DNA of 64,000 nucleotides from Ailurus styani (lineage: Eukaryota; Chordata; Mammalia; Carnivora; Ailuridae): positions 1,581,401 through 1,645,400 of the forward strand of contig LNAC01000001.1 in NCBI GenBank assembly GCA_002007465.1, given 5' to 3'. The notes beneath the pieces are model-generated. The model worked only from the letters and a program-made list of their open reading frames with translations, did not search any database and was not told the origin of the DNA. The translations under genes and the position numbers were made by a program. This document shows, piece after piece, positions 12,445-23,316 of the stretch; position 1 is the first letter of the stretch, and every line of letters begins with the position of its first letter.

Positions 12445-13320
12445 GGATGGTTGTCCATTCATTTGAGCGAATATACATTTAATCAGCCATCCAACATTCA
12501 TTAGGCATCTATTTTGTGTCAATCACACAGTTAATTTAAAATAGATTTAAAGATCAAAAGACATGGCTTCTGTTTTCTGGGAGCTCAGAGACATGAAATG
12601 AGTCCTTTGAATGTGATATGCTAGAATAGAAATATATATATTTGAAAACACAGAACAATGAGGCCTTTACCCCCTCCAGCAGCCGACGTGAAGGCTTTGC
12701 TGAGGACCGTGTTGTCTGTTGCACAGAGAGGAAGGACTGTGAGGCAGGAAAGCAGACAAATTCCAGGAAACAGGAGCATCCAGGACAGACCCAGTGCGGT
12801 GAGCTGGAGAAGCCCATGGCTCGGCCTGCCCAGAAGTAGAGAGGAGGAATGGTCACCAAGGTGGACGAGTAACTCTGGTTAAAGGGACTCGGGGAGCCCC
12901 CCTGAACCCAAGGCCTGTGCAAGTGCACAGTGGACTGAAATGCTGGAGGTATGGTTTCCACCTTGAAGGAGTTTATCTTCCAAGAAGGAGAGATTAATCA
13001 GCCAGCAATTTTAGTACGGTGTGCAAGACACGAGAAGTGGACAGAGTGGAGGGCGGAGCGAGGATGTGCTCGCCGTGAGAGTTGTGAGCGGGCGTGGAGA
13101 GTGTGAGCCTTGAGCTGCGTGCGGGAGGAGCGGACAGGGTATTCCAGACTGAGCAGGTGTCTAAAGCCGCATTGTTCTGGGGCGCAGGGTTCATGCGGGG
13201 GGCTTCTGGGGAACAAGATACCAATGGGGAAGGAATGGGGTTCGAGGCGCCACTGAAGGCATTGGGTCGGATCCGCAGTAGTCTTGTTGATGGACACAGA
13301 CTCTGATTCTAGGTGACACA
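12445..13320 (-). mobile_element. Ancient L2-type LINE remnant, antisense
   Basis: Diverged matches to the reverse complement of the L2 3' region occur in order: tccattcatttgagcgaata, a relative of the L2 ggcatctattttgtg segment, gagctcagagacatg, ggagtttatcttccaag with gagagattaatc, then agggtattccagactgagc. The element is old, interrupted and non-coding, and its boundaries are approximate. Confidence 0.5.
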
Positions 13321-14712
13321 GAGCTGACGCAGGTGATAACCGGCCCAGTAGACCTGACGAAAGGTCAACTCAAGACGAGAACCTTCATTGGGGCATTTCT
13401 GAAACAAAGGGTTTCTTTTTACTAGGCGTTTCATGGTACGTGTAGGATTAACTGTTTTTAATTTTTAATACCTTTACAAGAAGTGGTCGTGAAAAATGCA
13501 CGTTCCTTAGAATAGGGCTACCATCGTCTGACCTCAGGCCTCCCTCTTGGGCAGTACCGAACCCAACACACAGCCCACGGATGCGCTGGGTCTCCTGCTC
13601 CCTGGCGTTCCACAGCATGCATTTGCCCTTGTCGTAAAGATGCCTGGTGTGTGTGGGGATGGGCGGGCTTCTTGATGGCCTCAGCAGGGGATTGCTCTGT
13701 CGGGTGATGGGTGGTTTACTCTGAAGCCAAACCAAATCAGATTGCGCTGCCCGATGTTACAAATCAGTGTGTGGAAACACACTGTTTCATATCCCTTAGC
13801 ACACAGACTAGCGATCCCAAGCCTGTGTTCGTTAAAGGTTATGTTTGCCTTAAACTAATTAAAGCCATTTGTATCAAATGACTGGAATAACTTCCCTTTT
13901 GAAAATAAAGAAAATAAGTGAAGGAAGTTGGGGTTTTTTTAAAGTCTGAGTTAATTTCATCAACTGAAATGAGAACTGCACTATTAATTTTATTACATCT
14001 AAATGTGAAAATAAATCAGCTAGGTAAGGACGGCATTTTCATATAGATTAGCCTGCAAAAAGTCAGAGCTGACTCAATATGGGCTCTTGGGATAGCAAGC
14101 AGACGACACGTGTCAGGCTGGCAGGCGTGGGATTCAAAAGGCCACCGCAGTCCGGTGAGCGGCCGCCCACGATGGTTCCATCAGCATCACCTTTCGCTTT
14201 AATCACATAGAGTTACAGGAAACACGAGTACACTTTTGTGCACTGGGCGTATACCCTTGTAAGTGTCTGTTCATTTAAATAATGCAAATGAGTTGGGTTA
14301 GGATGAATTCATCACAAATCATGATTTATAGCTAAGAGAATTTTTAAAATAGATGCTGTTTCTTTCAACTTCGGTATGTAATGAGGTCCAGCCGGTGGCA
14401 AGCCCTGAGGCAGGTGCAGGGGCCAGAAAGATGTGGGTGAGGAGACAGCCTATCACAGTCTATGATGTGATCAACCCTCGATACCCTGTTTCATCTTTGC
14501 CATACGATGACAGTGCCAGATGCATTTCTTAGGACACAGGAGGGAATTCTTCAGGATTTTGTCTCGTATCTGCTCACAGGGAACCCGGGACCAGTGGAAG
14601 CGTCTAGAGCGTTCAGCAGGTGGCTTGACTCGAAGCCTGGAAATGCAGGCACCTGCACACATACTTGGACCCTCTGCCTGCAGCCGAGCCGATTTCTGTG
14701 TCCTGATTTACA

Positions 14713-14770
14713 GCTGTACTTTAGTACAGCGAGGACACTTCGGGAGGGTCTTTCCCAATATATTGGGAAA
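14713..14770. repeat. Two neighbouring palindromes
   Basis: 14713-14730 is an 8-bp inverted repeat around TT (gctgtact and agtacagc). 14751-14770 is a perfect 20-bp palindrome, tttcccaatatattgggaaa. They lie 20 bp apart. Confidence 0.9.
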
Positions 14771-15104
14771 CAGTCAATGTTTCCCATAAACTTCTCTTGC
14801 TAGCATCATTGCTAGCTTGATATTTTAGAAGGCCCATCTAGATGACCAGGCCGCATTTGTCAAAGAAGGTGACTGGCCCTGGGGGCCTGAGTTGGCACTT
14901 GGGGGGAGTAGGGAGCCAGAGAGCCCTCTGCTCCTGACCTCCAGGGTCCTCGCCCCCAGGCAGAGTCTGCCCAGTGGACAAAGCTTGTTTTGGATGATTT
15001 TGCCCCAGAAATGGCTAGAATCCCATTGCATGCGCACCTGCTGCGACAGATACTGTGCACAGCACTGCCCGTAGCCAGAATGTTCTGTGTGGTTGTGTTA
15101 CGGA

Positions 15105-15275
15105 CAGAAAGCCTGTGTTCCCCAAAGTCATATGTTGAAGTCCTAGCACCCATGTGATGGTATTTGGAGCCGTGGAGAGGTCCTGAGGTTTGGATGTTGT
15201 CATGAGAGGGGCTTTTGTGATGGGACTGTGCCCTTGTAGGAAGAGAAACAAGCGTGCCTGTTGCCCCCCCCCCCG
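15105..15275 (+). mobile_element. LTR fragment, probably ERVL-MaLR (MLT1/MST-like)
   Basis: The run containing gtgttccccaaagtcatatg, ttgaagtcctagcac, tgatggtatttgg, tcatgagaggggc and tgggactgtgcccttgtagg is similar to the 5' part of mammalian MaLR-type LTRs. It is an old solitary fragment with no internal coding sequence nearby. The subfamily cannot be named without a consensus alignment. Confidence 0.5.
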
Positions 15276-16819
15276 CCGGTGTGAGCATCATGGATCCAAG
15301 GCGTCGTTTGTCCCGTTCTGTTGGGACAACGGAAACTCAGAGAAGGAAGCGATCATCCCTGTAGGGGACACACACTCGTCCCTTCTTCCCTTCTGTGTTC
15401 TTTGGCTAGAATGATAATTTGATTCGCATTAGACAGATGACCAGGAGGAACACAAATTTCACTGTGTTCGTGCTGGAGCCCCCAGAGAAAGGGGGGCTCC
15501 TGGCCGTGCTGGCCGTGAGGCTTACCTGCTCTCCTGAGTTAAGGAGAGAGGCGTAGGGGTCTGGCTCCCAAGGGGGAAGGCAGTTCACAGGCGTTGGGAG
15601 CAGCAGATGTTCTAGGAGTCTTTCTTATTAAAAAAAATGTTATCTTTGGTACGAGCTGTCTCCTGGTAGAGGCCCCCTATTTAAACTCTACGGAAGGCGG
15701 AGGCGGTAACGGGGAGGTAGACTGCTCTTCTTGGCCGGGCCCCAGTGGTCTTTAGCTGGAAATAATCCACATTCTGCGGTAGCCTTCCCTTCACCCATCA
15801 CCCCCGTACTTCGGGTGGGAAGCCACCCAGCGGCGCTCGGATTCCCAGGCCCCCGGTGCTGAGCCCCTCTCCAGTCTGCTCCCTCGGCTGCTGCCCCTCC
15901 TCCCCGACTCCTGTGCTCCCACACCAGGTGAAGGGACTGGGGGTCCTTCCGGAGCCCCCCTGCAGCTCCCTCCTCCCAGGCCTGGGCTCCGTGGTGGCGG
16001 CTGGACTGGAGAGTGTGTCTCAATGGGGCAGACCCAGAGCAGTGGCAGGGAGCCCCCAGACTAGGTCAGTCCCATGGGGCAGTGGGGCGCTGAGCTCCAA
16101 AGTTGCCCTCACGAGGATGCGGCCGGCGGGGTGAAGCCAGAGACCCAGCTCCACCGCTCCCCTTGAAGCCCACAGACGCAGACGTCGTAATTCCTGCTCC
16201 AGAAAGACGGGTTTCACAACCTCCCCATTATGTTACGATTGCTTTAATACCGGATCCCGTTCTTTTACACAAATGTTCCTATTTGATAAAATTTAATGAT
16301 GTAATTTAAAATGTGAATCTATTTAATCATGCATTGCTCTTCCATGTGTAACTAAAGCTTATGAAAAGGTACTTTGGAGATGTTTTAAGGTCTGAAGCCG
16401 GGAATATTCACGCTAACGTAACTGAAGTGCTAAGACAATGTTTGAACTCGGAGGCTGCGAGACCTAATTTCAGCTTTGTCAGAACGCGCCTAAGGATATT
16501 ACCGTTCTCGGCCCCTCCAGAGATGCCTTTCTCTATGAAACTCTAGTCACAGTAATTACGGGCCTTGAAAAACTTTTTCAGTGTGGAAATAAAGTTTAGT
16601 CCCTTCACCACATGTATAAAACATGAAGATACTGAGGGTAATGCATCACGAAGGGCATTGTGTCCGTTGCCAAGGCTCCACGTCACTGTCCGCATGTTTT
16701 CCAGCTTGGCCGCTCCCTCAATGTCCAAATGCAGGGAAGGGGGCTGCCGCTTGGCTGCTTGGCTCCCCGCTGGCCCTGGCTTCCCTCCCCTGCCCCCGGC
16801 CCCCGGGGTTGGAGCTGGT

Positions 16820-16920
16820 TCCAGGCTCCCAGCTCTGGGACTTTGCACCTGCTTGTTCTCTCCCTGTGACGCTCCCGGGCCCTTGTCCCCCTGCCATCCT
16901 GTCTTCACGGTCTCAGTGTC
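16820..16920 (+). mobile_element. L2 fragment
   Basis: The segment with gggactttgcacctgcttgt, ctccctgtgacgctcc and cttcacggtctcag is similar to the part of L2 that reads 'first-class cytosine-rich, ctttgcacttgctgtt, then a caggtctcag motif'. It is short and diverged. Confidence 0.5.
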
Positions 16921-19900
16921 CTGTCCTGGAGACCTGTCTGTGCTCTTGTGTGTGCAAGTTTCCCGCCCCACTGCACAGGGGCCCAGCCCGGCCTCGTCCG
17001 GGGCTCCCGCCGCAGTGTCAGGTGGCCGCTGGCTCGCTGGCGGCTGCCGAAGCTCACGCTGGCCTCTGACTGTGCCTTTCTCTGTCTCAAACCCCTCACG
17101 TCCCGTGCCGAGCTTCGAGCAGGGCCGGGCTCCCCGCGCACTTGTGAGCGAGAAAGGAAGAAACCTCTGTAAAGAAAGCCTGTATCTGTGGGACGGACTG
17201 CTGTCCTGGGGTTCAGAGATGGCCACAGTCACCTATCGACAGCAGGACCAGAAGGGGTGCATGGCCATGACCTCAGGGAAGGACCGTCCCACACTCAGCC
17301 GTGTGACAAAACAACCTCCAGTGTCGCTTAAGATCCTGCCCACTTGCCGTAGGTGCTAGATGAGCGCAGTCGCTACCAACCTCTAAGGCCGAGTCCGTAC
17401 CATCTGTGGTCGGTGCTCGGTAACCTGGGGTTGGATGACATCGCCGGGAACCCTCGCCCTGGCTGCCCAGGGGGTCCCGTCGGGGCTGGGGCTTTGTCTG
17501 AATGTTCCGAGGTCAAGAGTTTGGAGGAGCCTCCACAGGGCGGACCCCAGGCTGCCGGGGCCTCTGGGGGGCGGGGGCTCTCAGGACACACGGTGCTCGG
17601 AGGGGCCACTCCTCGCGCCTCTGTTTAGCACATTCTCGAATTAAAAGAAAAGTTTAAAAACTGACTTAAATGACACGCATTTTGATGTTTCCATGTTTAT
17701 TGCTCAAGCCGGTCCTGCCTGCGAGCGTGGCTTGGTCCCTCGCCATGACCCAGAGGAGGAGACAGGGCGTCCTTGCCTCGCGAGGGCTGCTGTGTGGCCG
17801 GGGGCCGGGGGACCGTAGTGCCAGGCCCCCAGCTCACCTCCGGCCCCGCACGGACCTGTGTGGCGCCCGCCGTGCACAGAGCCGGGGGGCGTGTGAGCCC
17901 GGGCGCCCAGCCGCCCCATGTGCGGCACCGCCACCCACCTGCGGGCAGGGCTGCAGCCCCACGAGGAAAGCGAGTCCCTGCGGGTGTGGACGTGCCCTCC
18001 GTGACAGGTCTGCGCACCGCAGTTCGGAGTCCGATGCGGCGCTGGCGTGGCTCTGTCAGAATTGCTTTGTCTTCTCGTGAAACGATGGATCCGCGGCGTC
18101 TTGGGTTGTGCAGCGGGGGCCCATCTGTTCCTGTGGTTTGACTTGATGGAGGAGAGCCATCGCGTGTGGAAAAGCAGTCATCCTGGGAGTGTTTACGCCG
18201 AGGCGGGGGCCTGACTGGGGGTGTGGGGCCCTGGGCTGTGGGGGCTGCTCCCCAGGGGGCTTCAGCACACAGTGACCGGGGCTCTCCAGGCCCGGTTCCA
18301 AATCAAGACGAGAAGCCTGGAGGGCAGGGTGTCCTGCCCAAGGTTAAGGAGCCCCATGTCCCTGAGGCCTGGGAAGCACGCTCAGCCATCGCTGGCTCTT
18401 GCCGACCTTTCAGGGACCACCCCGGAGCCCCGAGAGGCTCCCCATCACATTCGCCAAGGCCCAGCTCATGGGGAAGAGAGATGTGCAGACTCCAGACCAG
18501 ACCGTCCCTTTCCAGAACCACTTCGAGGCCATCCCATCAGTGAGCGTTCCCATTCCTAGATGGACCCCCCAAAACCTGCACTGAGCTCCTGGGACGTCAC
18601 TTGTGCCATGGACCTGTTTTAGGCTCAGCATCCTATTACAGGGACACAGTGAGCTTGGGGCTCAGGGGCTCCGAGCAGTGTCCCAGGGGACTCCCCTGAG
18701 AGAGGTCAGCCCCGACGTGGAGTCCCAGGGTCCCGGTGCGCCCCTGTCCACGCGGGCCCGTGGGCCGCAGGTCGTCGACCTGTGCCGTCACCGCTAAGAA
18801 CCGGCTCCCTGCGACCTCAGCCCTGGAGGCCGCTGTTTTGTTAACGGTCCGAGCAGACCGTGAGGACCCTGGGAATCAGTCAGGATGACGGGGAGGGAGG
18901 GGCCGTGACTCTGCCCGCTGGACAGACCAGCCAGAGGAGAGGGGGCCACAGGCCCGGGTCTCTTCCAGAAGAAACAAATGGGAGCGGCTTGACCCCGTCG
19001 GCCTGAGGGGGTGCAGGTGTCACCCAAGACTGAAAGAAACAGGTGTGGGTGTCATGCGGTCAGACTTGGGTGCAGAGGGGAGGCGGCCGGCGGCATCCTG
19101 TGCAAGTTTTTCCCCCGAGCCCTTCGCCTCTCCCCCTGTCCGGCGCCCCAGAGCAGGGGCTCGGAGGGCGTGTGCCGGCCGCGGTGACGTCGCAGGGGTG
19201 CGGGGACAGGATGCGCGGGTCTCCTCGGGGCGGTGGGCTCAGATGGAAAGGGGATCGAAGGGGCCGTGGCTCCTTAACACCCTGGTTCTCTCAGCTTCAC
19301 CTGCTCTCAGCCCTCAAGTCTGTGCCTCCTGCTTCCATCTGTGTGTCTGTCAGCGCCCCGGGCCGACAGCTGCCGCGGCTTCACACTGGGCATCACAGGG
19401 GCCCGTCTCCCTTCGGTGCTTTAGTCTCCAGGAGGCACGGTCTGAAAACCAGTGTGTTCTCCAAGCCTCGTTTAGAACCACGTACAATGGGCCTGACTGG
19501 GTCGTTTTTATTACCCGAGACATAAATTGCATTTTTCTCCTTATTTTATTGTCAAATTTTCAGGGGAGCTCGGTGCTGTTTAAATTGACAAACAGTTTCC
19601 GCCTCCCGAACGGTTCATTTTGTAACCTCGAAAATGACTCACCTGGCCTGTTTTTCCTACGTGTAAAATGAGATGATGGTTCCTGCTTTGCCCAAGTGTC
19701 GGGGATGTTTTGTCCAGATGGGGCCAGTGGGGAGGGGGGCGGTGAGCGAGGTCGAATTGTTCAACCTGAAGACACTTCATTGTTCATTGCTCATTGTCCC
19801 CCTGAAGACATTCCTGGTCAAACGTGGTAAGTTCCCTGTTCCTGGAGGTGAGGACACTCAGATACGGAAATGGGGCTGCCAGACTGGCAAACCCAGAAAA

Positions 19901-21079
19901 CGGAGCCCCCGTGATTCCAGGATTGTCCGCTAACACTCGCCTGTCTACACTGGCCTGTCGTGAATGGAGGTCACTGGGACAGACACCTGTTTCCAGGCAC
20001 AGTGTCCCTGCGACGGGCTGTCCATGGAGCCCGTCTCGCTGTTAACCTTCAGCACACTGTGCACTGGGGTCACTGGTGTGGATCTTCTTTGCAAGCCCTT
20101 CCCATACGGGCGTGCTCCGCCCCAGCCAGAGGACTCAGTTGTCCTACTGTCCCCTTCAGCCTCGTGCCACTCTGGGAAGTCACCGTCTGGGTCACATGGG
20201 GGAGACATGGGTAGGTCAGGGGTCCCTTAGAGTCAGAGGGGACTCCCAAGTAATTCCAGATCCAGCCGAGGACGTCGGTTCCAAAGGAGCCGTCCACCTG
20301 AGTCACTGCTGCTTCCAGGAGAGAAACCGTGAATTCCCTCTGCTGCCTCCTCCTTGGGGTTAATCCGTTTCCCAGAGTTGGCCCTTCTCCCCACGGGAAC
20401 CCAGAAGACCGTGTCACCAGCCCTCCCAGGTCCTGTCTCTCACTGTGGGATATGCCCCACATCGTCCCCAGGACTGGGATGATTTTGAGGAAACCAAATT
20501 GGAGGAACTTGAGAGATCGTTTCATTTCATGGATATGGAGACTGGGACCAGGGGGGCCAGTGTTAACTAAGTTAGAATTAGATGGAACATAGAATTTTCC
20601 TTTGCATGAGGAGACACTGATATATTTCTCCTATCTTTTTGACACATTATGTATTTTTGTCTGCAGTTCACGTTAATTAAAAAAAAACAATTTTTTGAAT
20701 GTTTTTTTTTTTAAAAATCCTGGTGTTTGTCCAATTGAAGCAGCCTTTGCTGAGCGAAGGGTCCAGTTCCCACCAGACCTGCTGCCCCGCCGTGTGCCCA
20801 GGAGGGGTCTTTGATCGGTGGCCTGATGCCCTGAGTTTTTCAAGGGGTTGAGTTATGGTCCCTGCACGCCTTCCCAGGGCCGTCGCTGTGTCCTGGCCTC
20901 GGATCACCGTGACGGACTCCGGGGAAGAGCCGGCTAATTGCTCGCACCACGTGTCCCCCGCAGCACCGGAGCTGGGCCAGATTGCACACGAGCCACAGAT
21001 CAGGGCTTGTCAGATGACGGATGTGGTGATTTTCAGCAGAGAGGCCTTCCCTCCTTCCAGACCTCCCCACGGCCTTTCC

Positions 21080-22245
21080 CAGCCCGGCCACGCGGCTCTG
21101 CCAGGAGCAAAATCGAACACCAGGCCATTTGAGAGCACTCTGGGCGGCGATGCTGGGCGGATCGATAGGTGGACTCGCTGAAAGCTCTGGCCCCCGCCCC
21201 CCGCCCCCGGCACACATCGTGCGGCCCTAGCTGCCTCCGCGCCCTGGGCACCGTGACCTGTAGGCTCTCCGCCATCAGCTTGCTCTCTGGGACCCTCGAG
21301 GGAGCCTTTCCTGACAACACCGTCGGGCTTTGTGGGGAGGCCCAGAGCAGGTGCTCGAGCACGTCCGAGCGGCACCGGAAGGGCCCACGGGGAGCGTGCC
21401 GCCAGCACGTCGGCGGCGGAACAGCCCGGACGCGGCCCCGGTCTGCATGAGAGCCTGCGGCGTGGTGGCCGGGCTCCCGGAGAGGCCCCGCGGAGCACCT
21501 GTCACGGGAGCCAGGCGGCCCGCGGCCGTGATTCGGGGCGTCGCAGCGGTCCTCACCCACAGGGCAGGTGCTCTGAGTTCCAGAGCCAGGGCTGAACAGC
21601 TGATGTTTACTGAGGTCGACCGTTGTCTTCTGTCTCCTCCGGATACTGCGGGGATGAAGCTTGGGGGAGGCGACTCTCCTTTGAGAAGAGCCGGCGAGCC
21701 CGCGGCCGGCCGTCTCTGAGAGCGGGTTTCGTGGACTGCGCCCCTTCCAGGCCGAGATCGCGATGGGGGCGGGTCACGGGGGCCGTGACCTTCCGCGGAG
21801 CGGCCGCCAACAGACCCGGGGTCCGTCCTGGAGAAGGACCGCGCGCTCCTGGGCTCCCTGCACGGACGGCCCCTCGCGGTTTGCGGGAAATGCAGACCAA
21901 AGGCTCCGGCTCGGGCTTAGGCGGCACGGAAACCGCCAACCGCTCATTTCTCACGACAAAGCAGGTCCCAGGGCAGGAGGCACATGGGTGGAGAACGGGG
22001 CCGTCCCCAAAGGGGGGACTCTGGCCCGGGCCCACCGCTTCTGCCCCTCGGGCCGGCCTCAGGCGGGTCTCGCCGGTGGGCTCCGCGCCCCTGTTCCTGG
22101 GCTGCGGGGAACGTGTGAGGTCGTGCCGGCGGCTCTGGGTGCTCCGTCCACACTGCGGTCCGCGGGCTCGGCGGGGCTCCCGGCCTGTGTGGCCCCTTCC
22201 CACAGCCTCCTTGCCAGGATACGTGGCAGAGGAAGCCAAGTTTGC
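21080..22245. promoter_or_regulatory. CpG-rich block upstream of exon A
   Basis: Dense CpG dinucleotides (for example gtcggcggcggaacagcccg near 21410 and cgcggagcggccgccaacag near 21795) and high GC content over about 1.1 kb, with no recognisable transposon in it. It ends about 1 kb before exon A. It produces 210-aa open frames on both strands at almost the same coordinates, which is typical of stop-poor GC-rich DNA and not of genes. It could be an intragenic CpG island or alternative promoter, but no core promoter element was identified. Confidence 0.35.
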
Positions 22246-23224
22246 CGCAGGTTAAGGAAGGTAGGATGCAGGGGTGGGGGCTTGTTTGGCCCCCAAGTCT
22301 GCCCTTCCCTGACTCTGCCCAGTGAGCACAGACCTCAAGGCACCTGCCCTGCCCCTGCCTTGTGTGTGTGCTTGTGCAGACACACATGCACATGTAAAGC
22401 AGTGTCTTGTTGCCCCTTCCTGCCTTCCCCAGGGAATAATCTTTGCCGGACAGACAGCAGCTCCGGGTCAGGAAGTCCTCTTTCCAAGGGTCCTGACCTT
22501 CAAGTCTCTTCCAGAGGGAACGTATCTGTTAGGTTGGTGTGTGGTTAGATGGCTTGGGATTTTTTGCTTTAACTCTCAGTATTAAAGCACTGGTTCATTG
22601 TGCTGTGTTTCACTGCACCTGTTTATGGCTTGCTTGCAAACGTCTGGGGGCTTTGTGGTTAGCTTAGAATAAGAGGAAGCCTAATGTTTGTTTTTTAGGC
22701 AGAAGCTACATTTTTGCCACTTTCCCCTTCCCTTACTTCAAACAACAGCTTTGCAAAGTGCCCTGTGGGTCAGCCCATGGCAAAGCCAGTGCCCACATTA
22801 GTGACAGGTGCACAGTGGTCAGTGGGGGTCTGACCAGCGTGGACCCCACCCCTCCCCCGCCAGGATGGGGACCAAGAAAGCCTGGTCCTTCTGTCCCACA
22901 TTGGCTCTTGTCCCTTGTCAAGGAGCCCTTCCGTGTGAGAGCTTGTGGCTGTCCAGCCATAGCCCCTGTGGCCTGGTCCGCCGGCTGTGGCCAGCAGGGC
23001 TGAGGCTGGTGCCCGGGCTCAGAAGGCATTGGCAGAGGAGCTCAGTGTCCTGGGAGGGGCTTAATTCCAAGACCACAGTCAAGGCCTGGGACCGCGCCAC
23101 CTTGCTGTGGGATGCACGGCGTGGGCTGCCACGCTGAATTTCCAAGGCCACTTTCTGTCCTTGTTTGGTTTTCCAAAGTGACGGGACAGATGCGATGCTA
23201 ACGACCGTTGTTTTGTTCCCACAG

Positions 23225-23316
23225 AGAGAAGCAGAGAGTGCGGCCGAGCGCCCGGCCCCCCTGCCCTCATGCTGCACGGCGAGAGGAAGAGCCCGGCCGG
23301 GGACGGGGAAGAGAAG
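23225..23316 (+). CDS. TCERG1L: TCERG1L internal coding exon A (linker before the WW domain)
   Basis: A 92-bp exon with a pyrimidine-rich acceptor (gttttgttcccacag) and a donor AAG|gtgggt. It starts with two bases that complete a codon, followed by 30 full codons. The peptide passes through PALMLHGERKSPAGDGEEK and ends in phase 0, so it joins exon B as GEEK then EPPS. It encodes part of the low-complexity charged linker upstream of the WW domain in TCERG1L, a nuclear paralogue of the transcription elongation and splicing factor TCERG1 (CA150). No domain falls in this exon. It contains an in-frame ATG at 23269 in a weak start context. The gene assignment rests on phase continuity with exons B and C, where the WW domain is unmistakable. 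The exact acceptor is less certain than for exon C. Confidence 0.78.

Larger units (their letters stand above)
1..23224 (+). other. TCERG1L: Upstream non-coding region, probably a TCERG1L intron
   Basis: No coding exon could be supported here on either strand. The first recognised exon (23225) starts with two bases that finish a codon, so at least one earlier coding exon must exist. I looked for an exon ending in the matching phase at a good donor and found none, so the N-terminal exons probably lie left of the window. The stretch holds an L1 fragment, two Can-SINEs, L2 and MaLR-type fossils, short tandem repeats, a TG microsatellite, AT-rich islands and a CpG-rich block near its right end. 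Whether all of it is intron cannot be settled from sequence alone. Confidence 0.6.

Noticed and set aside
14507..14803. 98-residue + strand frame with protein-like texture
   Set aside because: No splice signals in a compatible phase and no recognisable motif; it also spans two palindromes typical of non-coding DNA here.
16565..17359. 264-residue + strand open frame
   Set aside because: It passes through an L2 fossil and has low-complexity Pro/Ser/Arg composition without any domain or conserved motif.
21607..22255. Pair of 210-residue open frames on opposite strands
   Set aside because: They overlap almost base for base in a CpG-rich block, are rich in Arg, Pro, Gly and Ala, have no recognisable domain, and lack splice or start support. 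Stop codons are simply rare in such DNA.
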